Virus record (IMG/VR): IMGVR_UViG_3300008450_000004 | Coordinates: 52,882-116,881 of that record | DNA from: a virus | Direction: 5' to 3' (one strand) | DNA length: 64,000 nt | Part shown: piece after piece, positions 39,190 to 45,902 of the stretch | Position numbering within the stretch: position 1 is the stretch's first letter | How the letters are laid out: every line of letters starts with the position of its first letter | Position numbers and translations under genes: made by a program | Notes under the pieces: model-generated | What the model was told of the DNA's origin: nothing | The model's input: the letters and a program-made list of their open reading frames with translations, nothing else | The model's database searches: none

Positions 39190-39618
39190 ATGAAAAATCA
39201 AAATGGATTAGCGTTATTTAACGCAATGAAAGAAGAAGCCAAATCATTAGGTATTGATGTTACAGGAATGAAAAAGGCTGAAATCGAAGCAGCAATCGTA
39301 GCTAAACAAGAAGAGTTTGTTACTCAAAACACAGATGATGTAGACCCTCAAACGGATGATGTTGTAATTAACATTACAAATGAGGGAGTAATCAAATCAA
39401 CTAGACCAGGTAGACCAGTAAATTTAGACAGTGTAAGACAAAAGACGCTTGCTGAAAAGCAAAAGTTACGTGAGGAGGGTTTATTGAGAAGAGGTAGACC
39501 GGCTGTAGAAAATTCAGCTCGCCAACAGAGAATGCAGGCGCGTGCTGAAAAGTTAGCCGCAGGTATTCAGGTTAAACCAGGACGTCCTAAGGCTGTTAAA
39601 ATAGAAGTTGTTTCATAG
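39190..39618 (+). CDS. AT-hook-like protein 2 with possible SAP-like segment
   Basis: 142 aa from ATG 39190; a longer frame starts in the noncoding repeat region upstream and is not used. Residues 15-35 (EEAKSLGIDVTGMKKAEIEAA) resemble a SAP-type DNA-binding helix pair. The C-terminal part has TRPGRPVN, RRGRPAVENSARQQ and KPGRPKA, three AT-hook cores as in protein 1. Probably a DNA-binding architectural protein. Confidence 0.7.
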   Translation: MKNQNGLALFNAMKEEAKSLGIDVTGMKKAEIEAAIVAKQEEFVTQNTDDVDPQTDDVVINITNEGVIKSTRPGRPVNLDSVRQKTLAEKQKLREEGLLRRGRPAVENSARQQRMQARAEKLAAGIQVKPGRPKAVKIEVVS

Positions 39619-39641
39619 TTAATAGTTGTTTTATTTAACAT

Positions 39642-39668
39642 AGCGTCTCAGAAATGAGGCGCTTTTGT
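39642..39668 (+). terminator. Intrinsic terminator
   Basis: AGCGTCTCA / TGAGGCGCT stem (9 bp, one G-T), GAAA loop, then TTTT. Confidence 0.75.
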
Positions 39669-39675
39669 TTTGTAC

Positions 39676-39699
39676 GTCAAAGTAATTTTGTTATTTTTA
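39676..39699 (+). promoter_or_regulatory. Predicted promoter, GKCAAR-N10-TATNTTTA class
   Basis: GTCAAA, 10 nt, TATTTTTA, followed by a leader ATCACAATTAATAATTAAAC shared with other genes. Confidence 0.6.
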
Positions 39700-39721
39700 T
39701 ATCACAATTAATAATTAAACA

Positions 39722-39955
39722 ATGAAAAGACAAGTATCAGACATTTTAGAGGCAGGATTAGGACCTGTATCTTTTTTACAAATTAATCACAATAAAGGTA
39801 CATATATGGGAGTTTGTCCTTGGTGTACAAAGGATTTGAATAAAGTAAAAGCAATTAATTTTGGTGATTTATATATCAATTTAGTGACTATCCAAACTGA
39901 TCATATGGGTGTTTGTAAAGAAAGAAGAGCAACTAAAATGAAAGTATTTATTTAA
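39722..39955 (+). CDS. Small zinc-like protein, 77 aa
   Basis: GVCPWCTKDLNKVK gives a CxxC pair, and a further Cys lies near the C-terminus (HMGVCKERRATKMK). It is probably a small zinc-binding, nucleic-acid-binding protein. It is transcribed from the promoter at 39676 and ends at the combined terminator/promoter at 39962. Confidence 0.6.
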   Translation: MKRQVSDILEAGLGPVSFLQINHNKGTYMGVCPWCTKDLNKVKAINFGDLYINLVTIQTDHMGVCKERRATKMKVFI

Positions 39956-39961
39956 TTTTAT

Positions 39962-39992
39962 GTGGCGAGTCAAGGCTCGCCACTTATCTTTA
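39962..39992 (+). promoter_or_regulatory. Combined terminator hairpin and promoter
   Basis: GTGGCGAG / CTCGCCAC perfect 8-bp stem with TCAAGG loop. GTCAAG is followed after 10 nt by TATCTTTA (39985-39992). No T run directly after the stem. A second copy of the same element is at 40253. Confidence 0.65.
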
Positions 39993-40014
39993 TATCACAA
40001 TTAATAATTAAACA

Positions 40015-40242
40015 ATGAAAGATTTATTAAAAAAATTTTTACATGGTGAAAAAGAAACACCAATTATTTACAAATCAAGACCAAACAGAATTTTAGCTCG
40101 TTATGAACGCGTGCAACGACTTAGAAATATTGCATTAGACGAAAACACTTTTTGCAAAGTTTATCAAGCTAATAGGTTACTTAGAGAGTTAACAGCACAA
40201 TTAAATCAAATCAATTCTTATCAAATTTTGAGTATAAACTAA
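40015..40242 (+). CDS. Hypothetical basic protein, 75 aa
   Basis: Not recognised. Basic and helical (RPNRILARYERVQRLRNIAL), likely a small nucleic-acid-associated protein. Preceded by the conserved leader sequence. Confidence 0.55.
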   Translation: MKDLLKKFLHGEKETPIIYKSRPNRILARYERVQRLRNIALDENTFCKVYQANRLLRELTAQLNQINSYQILSIN

Positions 40243-40252
40243 AAACACTTTT

Positions 40253-40283
40253 GTGGCGAGTCAAGGCTCGCCACTTATCTTTA
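40253..40283 (+). promoter_or_regulatory. Combined terminator hairpin and promoter, second copy
   Basis: Same GTGGCGAG / CTCGCCAC element. GTCAAG, 10 nt, TATCTTTA (40276-40283); ATG at 40288, 4 nt later. Confidence 0.65.
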
Positions 40284-40287
40284 CATC

Positions 40288-40455
40288 ATGAAAACAATTA
40301 TTATAAAATTATTCGTAGTATTATGCTGTAGTGAATATAGCGATGGAAATTATTATTATGAGACTAAATCATTAAATGATAAACCAATAACATATGCTGT
40401 ATATAGCACGTTAAAATATAATATTGGGGATACAATTCAATATAAACTGAAATAA
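40288..40455 (+). CDS. Small predicted lipoprotein or secreted protein, 55 aa
   Basis: ATG at 40288. A short hydrophobic start (KTIIIKLFVVLCC) is followed by SEYSDGNYYYE; Cys13 or Cys14 could be a lipidation site. The signal is short, so the lipoprotein call is uncertain. The leader is only about 4 nt. Confidence 0.5.
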   Translation: MKTIIIKLFVVLCCSEYSDGNYYYETKSLNDKPITYAVYSTLKYNIGDTIQYKLK

Positions 40456-40464
40456 TTTTGTTTA

Positions 40465-40488
40465 GTCAGAATTTGTTGTTTATATTTA
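40465..40488 (+). promoter_or_regulatory. Predicted promoter, GKCAAR-N10-TATNTTTA class
   Basis: GTCAGA, 10 nt, TATATTTA, then the CATCACAATTAA leader and the ATG at 40509. Confidence 0.55.
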
Positions 40489-40508
40489 CATCACAATTAA
40501 ATAAAATT

Positions 40509-40907
40509 ATGAATAAAGAATTTGTGCCTTACGAACAAGCATTAGTTTTAAAAGAATTAGGATTTGACGAGCCTTGTTTTAGGTGGTATGATGAGAGATG
40601 GGGTGATGATTTACAACAAGATAAATTTAACACTAATAAGGATTTATTTATGACTGATTTAGATTGTTCAGCCCCACTCTATCAACAAGCCTTTAGATGG
40701 TTTAGAGAGAAGTATGACTTACATTGTTGGCCTGAACCAACTGGTTCTAATAGGTACTGTTGTAAATATGATGGGAATGATGAAACGGGATATAGATGGG
40801 TCGGGTATTTAAGAAATGATAACAAAGAAATTTTATTTTACCTAACTTACGAAGAAGCAGAACTCCATTGTCTTAAAAAATTAATCGAAATAGTAAAAAA
40901 CAAATAA
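40509..40907 (+). CDS. Conserved accessory phage protein, paralogue of 21425-21829
   Basis: 132 aa from ATG 40509; an upstream in-frame extension lies in the promoter. NKEFVPYEQALVLKELGFDEPC, APLYQQAFRWFREKY and EEAELHCLKKLIEIVK are shared with the protein at 21425. Function unknown. It is followed 6 bp later by another gene. Confidence 0.75.
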   Translation: MNKEFVPYEQALVLKELGFDEPCFRWYDERWGDDLQQDKFNTNKDLFMTDLDCSAPLYQQAFRWFREKYDLHCWPEPTGSNRYCCKYDGNDETGYRWVGYLRNDNKEILFYLTYEEAELHCLKKLIEIVKNK

Positions 40908-40913
40908 ATAATC

Positions 40914-41270
40914 ATGAAATATATAGTAATAGATCACGAAGTAAATGTTAGTATTATATGTAATACTCAGAAAGAAGTTATTGAGTATTGTGGGTATGAT
41001 GTCCACGAAATTACATTTGAGCAACTAGTGGAGGATATAAAAGGCATTTATGAGGTAATTGAAATAGAGGGTGATATAAAATGCTTAAATAGTGTGGGGG
41101 AAGATGAATTAATAATGGTCTTAGATGATATAGACGGGGAAACAATGGAATGTGTTATTAGAGATGTCGGAATGGAAGATCAAATGCTCCGCCAACTAAT
41201 AATGACAATGCCTTTAAATCAAATTGAGGAATTAATAATTGAACGAAAAGAACTTGATTGTCAAAATTAA
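40914..41270 (+). CDS. Hypothetical acidic protein, 118 aa
   Basis: Not recognised. Rich in Glu, Asp and Ile, likely a soluble alpha/beta domain. A promoter for the next gene overlaps its last codons (GTCAAA at 41260). Confidence 0.6.
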   Translation: MKYIVIDHEVNVSIICNTQKEVIEYCGYDVHEITFEQLVEDIKGIYEVIEIEGDIKCLNSVGEDELIMVLDDIDGETMECVIRDVGMEDQMLRQLIMTMPLNQIEELIIERKELDCQN

Positions 41271-41283
41271 TTACTTATATTTA
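41260..41283 (+). promoter_or_regulatory. Predicted promoter, exact consensus, inside the previous gene's end
   Basis: GTCAAA, 10 nt, TATATTTA, followed by the CATCACAATTAATAA leader. Confidence 0.6.
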
Positions 41284-41308
41284 CATCACAATTAATAAAT
41301 AAAACGAT

Positions 41309-41521
41309 ATGAAAATTTTTAACGGAATCATCAGTGTATTATTAGGATTAGTATCACTGTATTTAATGTTTGTTAAGTCACAAACCGATCAAGACCTTAT
41401 TTTAGGATTTACTGTGTTGTTAATGTCAATTATATTCATGTGTTTCATGATTATGGGTGAACAAAAAGAAGACATTGAAAAACTAAGACATCATATCCTG
41501 AAGGTAAAAGGGATAAATTAA
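41309..41521 (+). CDS. Small membrane protein, 70 aa
   Basis: Two predicted membrane segments (residues 5-22 and 30-49), then a charged helix (EDIEKLRHHILKVKG). Not recognised. Confidence 0.6.
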   Translation: MKIFNGIISVLLGLVSLYLMFVKSQTDQDLILGFTVLLMSIIFMCFMIMGEQKEDIEKLRHHILKVKGIN

Positions 41522-41553
41522 GATAATTAATTTGGTTTTAATTGTTTAAGTAT

Positions 41554-41584
41554 GTGGATGGGCAAAGCTCATCCACTATTTTTA
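41554..41584 (+). promoter_or_regulatory. Combined terminator hairpin and promoter
   Basis: GTGGATGGGC / GCTCATCCAC stem (10 bp, one G-T) with AAA loop. GGCAAA is followed after 10 nt by TATTTTTA (41577-41584). The next ATG is at 41604. Confidence 0.65.
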
Positions 41585-41603
41585 TCTCATAATAATTAAA
41601 ACA

Positions 41604-41999
41604 ATGAAAATAATTTTAGAACCACAAGAATCAGAAGAAATGTTCCACACTGCATTATGCAACGGATTGTCTTACATTTCAAGTCACGGCTTAACTTTAG
41701 AAGCAGATGAGCAAGACTATCAAGCCGCTAAGCAGAGCCTAAACTCAAAGAACCCCGATCGAGGAATCTGCTACGAGGATGTCTTATTAGAAGTACTCCG
41801 TATAGGTAAATCATTAACCCTAATCGATGAAGAAGGAGATGGCGATAATAATAGCACAATTAGTCTCTCAGATGTTCACGAGCGAGTATCTCAAACACCG
41901 ATAGACCATCTGACAAACATGATCACTGAAAACGATGATGCTGAAACTGCAGACGTAATTATTCAAACCGTATTTTATCAGGACATTATATTCGGATAA
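41604..41999 (+). CDS. Conserved phage protein, 131 aa
   Basis: MKIILEPQESEEMFHTALCNGL, then DRGICYEDVLLEVLRIGKSL and HERVSQTPIDHLTNMI, fits a small conserved phage protein family as I recall it. Higher GC and different codon use than neighbouring genes. No function known. Confidence 0.6.
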   Translation: MKIILEPQESEEMFHTALCNGLSYISSHGLTLEADEQDYQAAKQSLNSKNPDRGICYEDVLLEVLRIGKSLTLIDEEGDGDNNSTISLSDVHERVSQTPIDHLTNMITENDDAETADVIIQTVFYQDIIFG

Positions 42000-42023
42000 T
42001 TAAAACCTGCGATTTAAACGCTC

Positions 42024-42057
42024 GAGCGCATGCAAATACATAAGCATGCGCTCTTTT
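42024..42057 (+). terminator. Intrinsic terminator, perfect 10-bp stem
   Basis: GAGCGCATGC / GCATGCGCTC with a 10-nt loop, then TTTT. It ends the + strand block before the - strand RNA genes. Confidence 0.8.
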
Positions 42058-42480
42058 GTCTCTAGCGCATATGATCGCATGTATGCTAATGTAAAGCGAC
42101 ATTTACGCGAGCTAGCGCGAGCGATAAAAAAGAAACACCCGGATGTGAGGGAGTGAGGGGAGTACAGGCCCTAGCGGCCCGCTAGCGGATTGACAGCGGA
42201 ATGATCCCATACCACCCGCGATCCATGTGCGTGGCGGGATTGGCGCAAAATAAAATGTGACATATTCACAACTCGCACACGTCTTTTCGCCATCGACAAT
42301 ATATACATATATCCCAACTTTTTGCGTTTACATTTTCGGAATAACCCCTTTTGAGAAAACTTGCAGAATATCAAAGAACACTTTTAAACGAATTTTTTGC
42401 GTCGACAAAAGTATATACTAATATATTGGCATACCAGAGCAAGTTGGATTGATAGTATGCCCATTATAAAGATGACTATC
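42058..42480. other. GC-rich noncoding region with palindromes
   Basis: 423 bases without a convincing gene. It holds several palindromic GC segments (CTAGCG-GCC-CGCTAG near 42171-42185, GCGAGCTAGCGCGAGC near 42108-42123), in contrast to the AT-rich surroundings. The last 150 bases become AT-rich. It could be an origin, a packaging-type site or a recent insertion. No function can be assigned. Confidence 0.4.
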
Positions 42481-42485
42481 TTTTG

Positions 42486-42559
42486 CACGCCTGGGTGGAT
42501 TCGAACCACCAACACTCGGATTTGGAGTCCGATGCTCTACCAATTGGAGCTACAGACGC
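42486..42559 (-). tRNA. tRNA-Trp (CCA)
   Basis: Canonical cloverleaf on the - strand: acceptor GCGTCTG / CAGGCGT, D stem GCTC / GAGC, anticodon stem TCGGA / TCCGA with loop CTCCAAA (anticodon CCA), T stem GGTGG / CCACC. Variable loop of 5 nt. No encoded CCA end visible. Confidence 0.9.
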
Positions 42560-42676
42560 ATGTACGGGTCTTTCCCCGTTAGTCACCGCTCGCATTTTGC
42601 GCATCAACTTGGACTTGCTTCCAAAAAGCTTTTCCTCATATCTATTATAGCTGCAACCGCGGTTCTCACTACTCGT
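42560..42676. other. Spacer between RNA genes
   Basis: 117 bases with one clear hairpin (ACGGG / CCCGT at about 42563-42578) and no ORF. Likely leader or processing sequence of the RNA cluster. Confidence 0.3.
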
Positions 42677-42802
42677 AGTCAGGACAGGATTCGAACCTGT
42701 AACGCTTCCGCACTTCTGCGTTGATACCTTTTTTGTTTAATGTGAGGTTCGGACATACCTCATTACAGTTTTTTAGTGTCTAACCAATTCCACCACCTGA
42801 CT
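42677..42802 (-). ncRNA. tRNA-like gene 2, enlarged (126 nt)
   Basis: Minus-strand acceptor AGTCAGG / CCTGACT, T arm ACAGG-TTCGAAT-CCTGT, and a class II-like D arm (GTG-GAATTGGTTAGA-CAC). Between D and T arms lie about 76 nt instead of 33-36, with a TGAGGT / ACCTCA hairpin (loop ATGTCCGA) and a CGC / GCG stem. No normal anticodon arm with T at position 33 could be found. May be a tRNA with an insertion, or a tRNA mimic. Confidence 0.5.
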
Positions 42803-43087
42803 AACCATTAACTATACTCCTCAAGACATCATTTCTGATTTACTGCTAGAAGCCAGTCATTCATAGTTAATATTTACCCCACCTTGAGATTACTGGTAAG
42901 TAGTTATTTGGGTTTTCTATTTCTTAAAAACCTCCGAGGCATCCCTCATAAAAACATCCAACACTACTGGGAGAGATTGTGTCAGTCCCTTTATCCCAAG
43001 ACGTCCCACTCGCGCCGTAGACATTCTGCGAGTTCATTGTTTAAGTCTTGAACCAAAGACTCTGAGTACCTCTTACTCAATACGATT
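42803..43087. other. Noncoding spacer with hairpins
   Basis: 285 bases, no ORF. Small inverted repeats such as GAGG-GATG-CCTC (about 42936-42947) and GTCTT / AAGAC. Probably part of the transcribed tRNA-like region. Nothing more can be assigned. Confidence 0.3.
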
Positions 43088-43231
43088 TTAATCTACTTTG
43101 TGTATTTCATTAACTAATTGAATGAACATAGATTTTGTTATATATTCTTGTTTAACCCACATAAAAATTAAAGACATTTTTTCTTCATATGTTTTTTTAG
43201 ATTTTAATTTTTCAATGAGTTCTTTTATCAT
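43088..43231 (-). CDS. Small helical protein, 47 aa
   Basis: Minus strand, ATG at 43231. MIKELIEKLKSKKTYEEKMSL, then FMWVKQEYITKSMFIQLV: a charged two-helix protein. It begins 10 bp after the end of the secreted-protein gene, so it is the last of three minus-strand genes. Not recognised. Confidence 0.55.
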   Translation of the reverse strand: MIKELIEKLKSKKTYEEKMSLIFMWVKQEYITKSMFIQLVNEIHKVD

Positions 43232-43240
43232 AATATATTA

Positions 43241-43627
43241 TTATCTTAACCCCATAGTAACATACCAACAACCAAATTGGGAATCATACTCAATTTTGGC
43301 TATATACTTATCGTTGTAATACTTACCATCAGAGTATTTAGTATAACCAATTTTATATAAACTTTGTTCATAATCACTAAAACTAACATTTTTTAATGTA
43401 TATACATAAGCAGAGCAAATATTGTTTTTTGTAAAGTAATATACCTTATATTCTGACAATGTTGTTGCTGATAGATAATAATCACCATCTTTGTCATATC
43501 CTTCAGTAAGAATATAACCCCTTTTATCCATTTCACCTTTAATATCCCTAAAAGAATAACCAACAAAGTTCTGTGCTTGAGTTGATAATCCAATTACCAA
43601 CATCAAAAATAATAATAGTTTTTTCAT
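43241..43627 (-). CDS. Secreted protein, 128 aa
   Basis: Minus strand, ATG at 43627. Signal peptide LLLFLMLVIGLSTQA with probable cleavage before QNFVGYS. The mature part is aromatic and Lys-rich (GEMDKRGYILTEGYDKDGDYYLSAT). Bacteroidota-style secreted protein, not recognised. It lies in the tRNA region, away from the main gene direction. Confidence 0.7.
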   Translation of the reverse strand: MKKLLLFLMLVIGLSTQAQNFVGYSFRDIKGEMDKRGYILTEGYDKDGDYYLSATTLSEYKVYYFTKNNICSAYVYTLKNVSFSDYEQSLYKIGYTKYSDGKYYNDKYIAKIEYDSQFGCWYVTMGLR

Positions 43628-43644
43628 AATTTTAATTTTTTGTA

Positions 43645-43755
43645 TTATATTTTAATTAATTTACCACACTTATTACATTTATAATAGTCCATACCGATAA
43701 ACCATCCGATATGATTTTCATGCTTACAAAATAGCTGTTTAATAAACTTTATCAT
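43645..43755 (-). CDS. Small zinc-ribbon-like protein, 36 aa
   Basis: Minus strand, ATG at 43755. LFCKHENHIGWFIGMDYYKCNKCG has a Cys-x-His and a CxxC pair, as in small zinc ribbons. It is upstream of the secreted-protein gene. Confidence 0.6.
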   Translation of the reverse strand: MIKFIKQLFCKHENHIGWFIGMDYYKCNKCGKLIKI

Positions 43756-43768
43756 TTTACTTTTTCGA

Positions 43769-43856
43769 ACTCAGAGCGGGATTCGAACCCGCATCTCCTA
43801 TACCAATATAGGGCGTTACCAATTGTGGTATTCATTTCCACTTACGCCATCTGAGT
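43769..43856 (-). ncRNA. tRNA-like gene 3 with D-loop hairpin and abnormal anticodon loop (88 nt)
   Basis: Minus strand. Acceptor ACTCAGA / TCTGAGT, D stem GCGT / ACGC, T arm GCGGG-TTCGAAT-CCCGC. The D loop holds an extra hairpin (GTGG-AAATGAATA-CCAC). In place of the anticodon arm there is a perfect CCTATA-TTGG-TATAGG stem with a 4-nt loop, so no normal anticodon loop exists. Confidence 0.6.
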
Positions 43857-43976
43857 TTTTTACACCTTATTCTAATACCCTTTTATATCGGTGCAAACCT
43901 GCTTATCTATCAGGGACTAATAGGAATTTACTACTAGTTTGAATAATACGAGTTTTTCAAGGGTACAGGTTATTAT
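43857..43976. other. Spacer between RNA genes
   Basis: 120 bases, AT-rich, no ORF and no strong structure. Nothing to assign. Confidence 0.3.
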
Positions 43977-44063
43977 AGTCAGGACAGGATTCGAACCTGT
44001 ATTCAGGGACTTGGAGTAAATTCCCCCTCCGAGTTTGTATGGTAACCAACACACCACCTGACT
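43977..44063 (-). ncRNA. tRNA-like gene 4 (87 nt)
   Basis: Minus strand, same acceptor and T arm as gene 2. The D arm is short. In the anticodon position, AACTC-GGAGGGG-GAATT has one C-A mismatch and G at position 33 instead of T, so it should not decode normally. A variable arm of class II size follows. Confidence 0.5.
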
Positions 44064-44145
44064 GTAACACCGACGCCTTTACTTTCACGAGGACTTGCAT
44101 ATCTTTTTCAACATTTCTGTTTTAGGACTCCATCGGTATTTTTGC

Positions 44146-44240
44146 AGTCAGGACAGGATTCGAACCTGTACACTCCATTACAGAGTAACCCCATAGGTGA
44201 GTTATGTCCTCGAAAGCGTCTACCATTCCGCCACCTGACT
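44146..44240 (-). ncRNA. tRNA-like gene 5 (95 nt), possible CUA loop
   Basis: Minus strand, same acceptor and T arm. D stem GCG / CGC. A 12-nt segment separates the D arm from AACTC-ACCTATG-GGGTT, whose loop would place CUA at the anticodon but has C at position 33. Then a variable arm ACTC-TGTAATG-GAGT. Normal decoding is doubtful; an amber-reading role is only a possibility. Confidence 0.45.
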
Positions 44241-44378
44241 ATTTGATGAGGTTGGAGGTCTTAAAAATTTACCCATAAGTACTCATCACCTATTCTGCCC
44301 GATAGGACTTAACATTCATGAGAAGCCAAATTTCTCCAATGTCTGTTACTTTATTATTTGACATCAAGTAACCGCTGT
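44241..44378. other. Spacer between RNA genes
   Basis: 138 bases with a CCTAT / ATAGG hairpin near 44292-44309, no ORF. Probably part of the RNA transcript. Confidence 0.3.
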
Positions 44379-44538
44379 AGTTAGGACAGGATTCGAACCT
44401 GTACCACTTTCAGAGGAGCTGGCTTGCCTTTGGCTTCCCATGTTCTAGACCATGTTGCTCTGTGGTGTACTGTATCCAGCGTTTACCATTGTAAGCACAT
44501 ACTATTACTCTTTGTACTTGACATTCCGCTACCTAACT
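44379..44538 (-). ncRNA. tRNA-like gene 6, very enlarged (160 nt)
   Basis: Minus strand. Acceptor AGTTAGG / CCTAACT and the same T arm. D stem GCG / CGC, with an AAGTAC / GTGCTT hairpin inserted in the D loop. About 76 nt lie between the D and T arms, with a CATG / CATG hairpin and a CCAC..AGAG / CTCT..GTGG outer pairing. No recognisable anticodon. Confidence 0.5.
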
Positions 44539-44585
44539 TTTATAAACATAATATATTTTCTTTGACCTCCCAAATATTTATTAAT

Positions 44586-45530
44586 ATGAAAAACTATTAC
44601 GAAGAATTGTTCCAATATATGTCAAATAATCCTGATTTAGTTGGTCCATTTAAAAAACTCCAACAAATTAAAGATAATCCAATTGAAGTTATTAAAATGT
44701 ATAATAAATATAAGGAGGAAGTTATTAATTATACAACTCAAAAGAAACAACATGATAAAATGAGGTTACGTGAGGTAAAAAAATTTACAATTAAATCTGA
44801 AGATAAAGCAGCATTTATTAATCGTCTTGAAAAATTAGGGATAGCTATTGATAGTTATGATGTTGTAGATGATAAATTAAATAGTTCATTTTCAATTGAA
44901 TTTAATGATCCTGAAGTTATTAATATGGTTAATCAAGTATTAAAACGTTCCTCTAAAATAAATCAAGTTAAATCATCTAAAAAAGTATATACGGATAAAA
45001 AATCAAAAAGTAAGGACACTTTAGGAGAAAATAAAAATCCTATAGATGTCATAAAAATGGATGTACCTTTATTTATTCGTTTGCTTGAATATGCTCGTGA
45101 AGATGCTAAAACAGATATGGATCTTCATGATGTGGCTGAAAATATAATTAATATGTCTTCTAAAGGACGAACATTAAGTATGAACGATTATAGTAAAATT
45201 GTACTTAAAAAAGTAATGGAGAATTTTAATCCTAGTGATTATGAATGGGAAAGTGATCCTGAATTTTTAAAAGTAATGCCTGAAGAATTATATAAGGGTA
45301 GCTCTGTTAAGTGTAAAATATTAACTGTAGATGGAGAGGAAGAAATATTATATTTTAGTTTAGAGGATATAGGAGAAGAAGTAGGTATAAATGAAGAGGC
45401 AGAAGGTATTTGTAGGGCTAGAGATAGCAAAGGCGTTATTTATGAAATGGAATGTGCTGTAATGAATACAGGAGGTGATGGTTATTATATTGTTGATGTT
45501 AATGGTGATACACTTACTACAGCTGATTAA
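44586..45530 (+). CDS. Hypothetical protein, 314 aa
   Basis: ATG at 44586, 13 nt after an AATATTTATT box (late-type); the longer frame upstream covers the minus-strand RNA gene and is not used. Long charged helices (residues 1-90), a basic middle (SSKKVYTDKKSKSKD) and an acidic C-terminal domain (CKILTVDGEEEILYFSLEDIGEE). It might be a virion or transcription-related protein. Not recognised. Confidence 0.65.
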   Translation: MKNYYEELFQYMSNNPDLVGPFKKLQQIKDNPIEVIKMYNKYKEEVINYTTQKKQHDKMRLREVKKFTIKSEDKAAFINRLEKLGIAIDSYDVVDDKLNSSFSIEFNDPEVINMVNQVLKRSSKINQVKSSKKVYTDKKSKSKDTLGENKNPIDVIKMDVPLFIRLLEYAREDAKTDMDLHDVAENIINMSSKGRTLSMNDYSKIVLKKVMENFNPSDYEWESDPEFLKVMPEELYKGSSVKCKILTVDGEEEILYFSLEDIGEEVGINEEAEGICRARDSKGVIYEMECAVMNTGGDGYYIVDVNGDTLTTAD

Positions 45531-45660
45531 AATAAAATTAAATTTTGTAAAAAGTTTGGATATTTAAAAGAATTTTTGTATCTTTAACCTACGGGTTTAG
45601 TTAAAAAGGTAGAGAGAGAAAAGGAAGAATGGTAGGAAGAGGGAATGGGGATATAAAACG

Positions 45661-45690
45661 TCGTATATTTATATATAAACATATACAATT
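45661..45690 (+). promoter_or_regulatory. Late-type promoter candidate (TATATTTATA)
   Basis: GTATATTTATATA at 45666, without an upstream GKCAAR element, about 16 nt before the next start. Similar boxes precede 44586, 46948, 49796, 53228, 58430 and, less strictly, 52405 and 60178. Confidence 0.45.
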
Positions 45691-45900
45691 ATGAGATTTA
45701 AAAATCAAATTATAGATGGCTTAACACAAGCCCAAAACATAGGACAAAAATTACAAGTTCAAGTTAATCGCGGTATATCTCAAGAAGAACTTATTGAAAC
45801 TGTAGATCATTTAAAAGAACATTTAGAAAGAATTAAAGAATTGGTTAACATCGAACATGAAGATTTTGACTTTACTTTTAACCAAACATACAACGGATAG
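45691..45900 (+). CDS. Hypothetical protein, 69 aa
   Basis: Not recognised. One long helix (GLTQAQNIGQKLQVQVNRGI, then LIETVDHLKEHLERIKELV), likely a coiled coil. The next gene follows after 2 bases. May be a chaperone or structural partner of virion assembly. Confidence 0.6.
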   Translation: MRFKNQIIDGLTQAQNIGQKLQVQVNRGISQEELIETVDHLKEHLERIKELVNIEHEDFDFTFNQTYNG

Positions 45901-45902
45901 TT

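Noticed and set aside
42171-42582. Frames in the GC-rich region and over tRNA-Trp
   Set aside because: The - strand frame covers palindromic noncoding sequence and the + strand one lies over a canonical tRNA gene.
43977-44240. Suppressor tRNAs reading TAA or TAG
   Set aside because: TTA and CUA can be placed near the anticodon, but position 33 is not T and stems have mismatches; most genes here end in TAA, so a TAA-reading tRNA would be harmful.
44424-44585. 54-residue N-terminal extension of the 314-aa protein
   Set aside because: It covers the minus-strand tRNA-like gene 6; the ATG at 44586 has a late-type promoter box just upstream.
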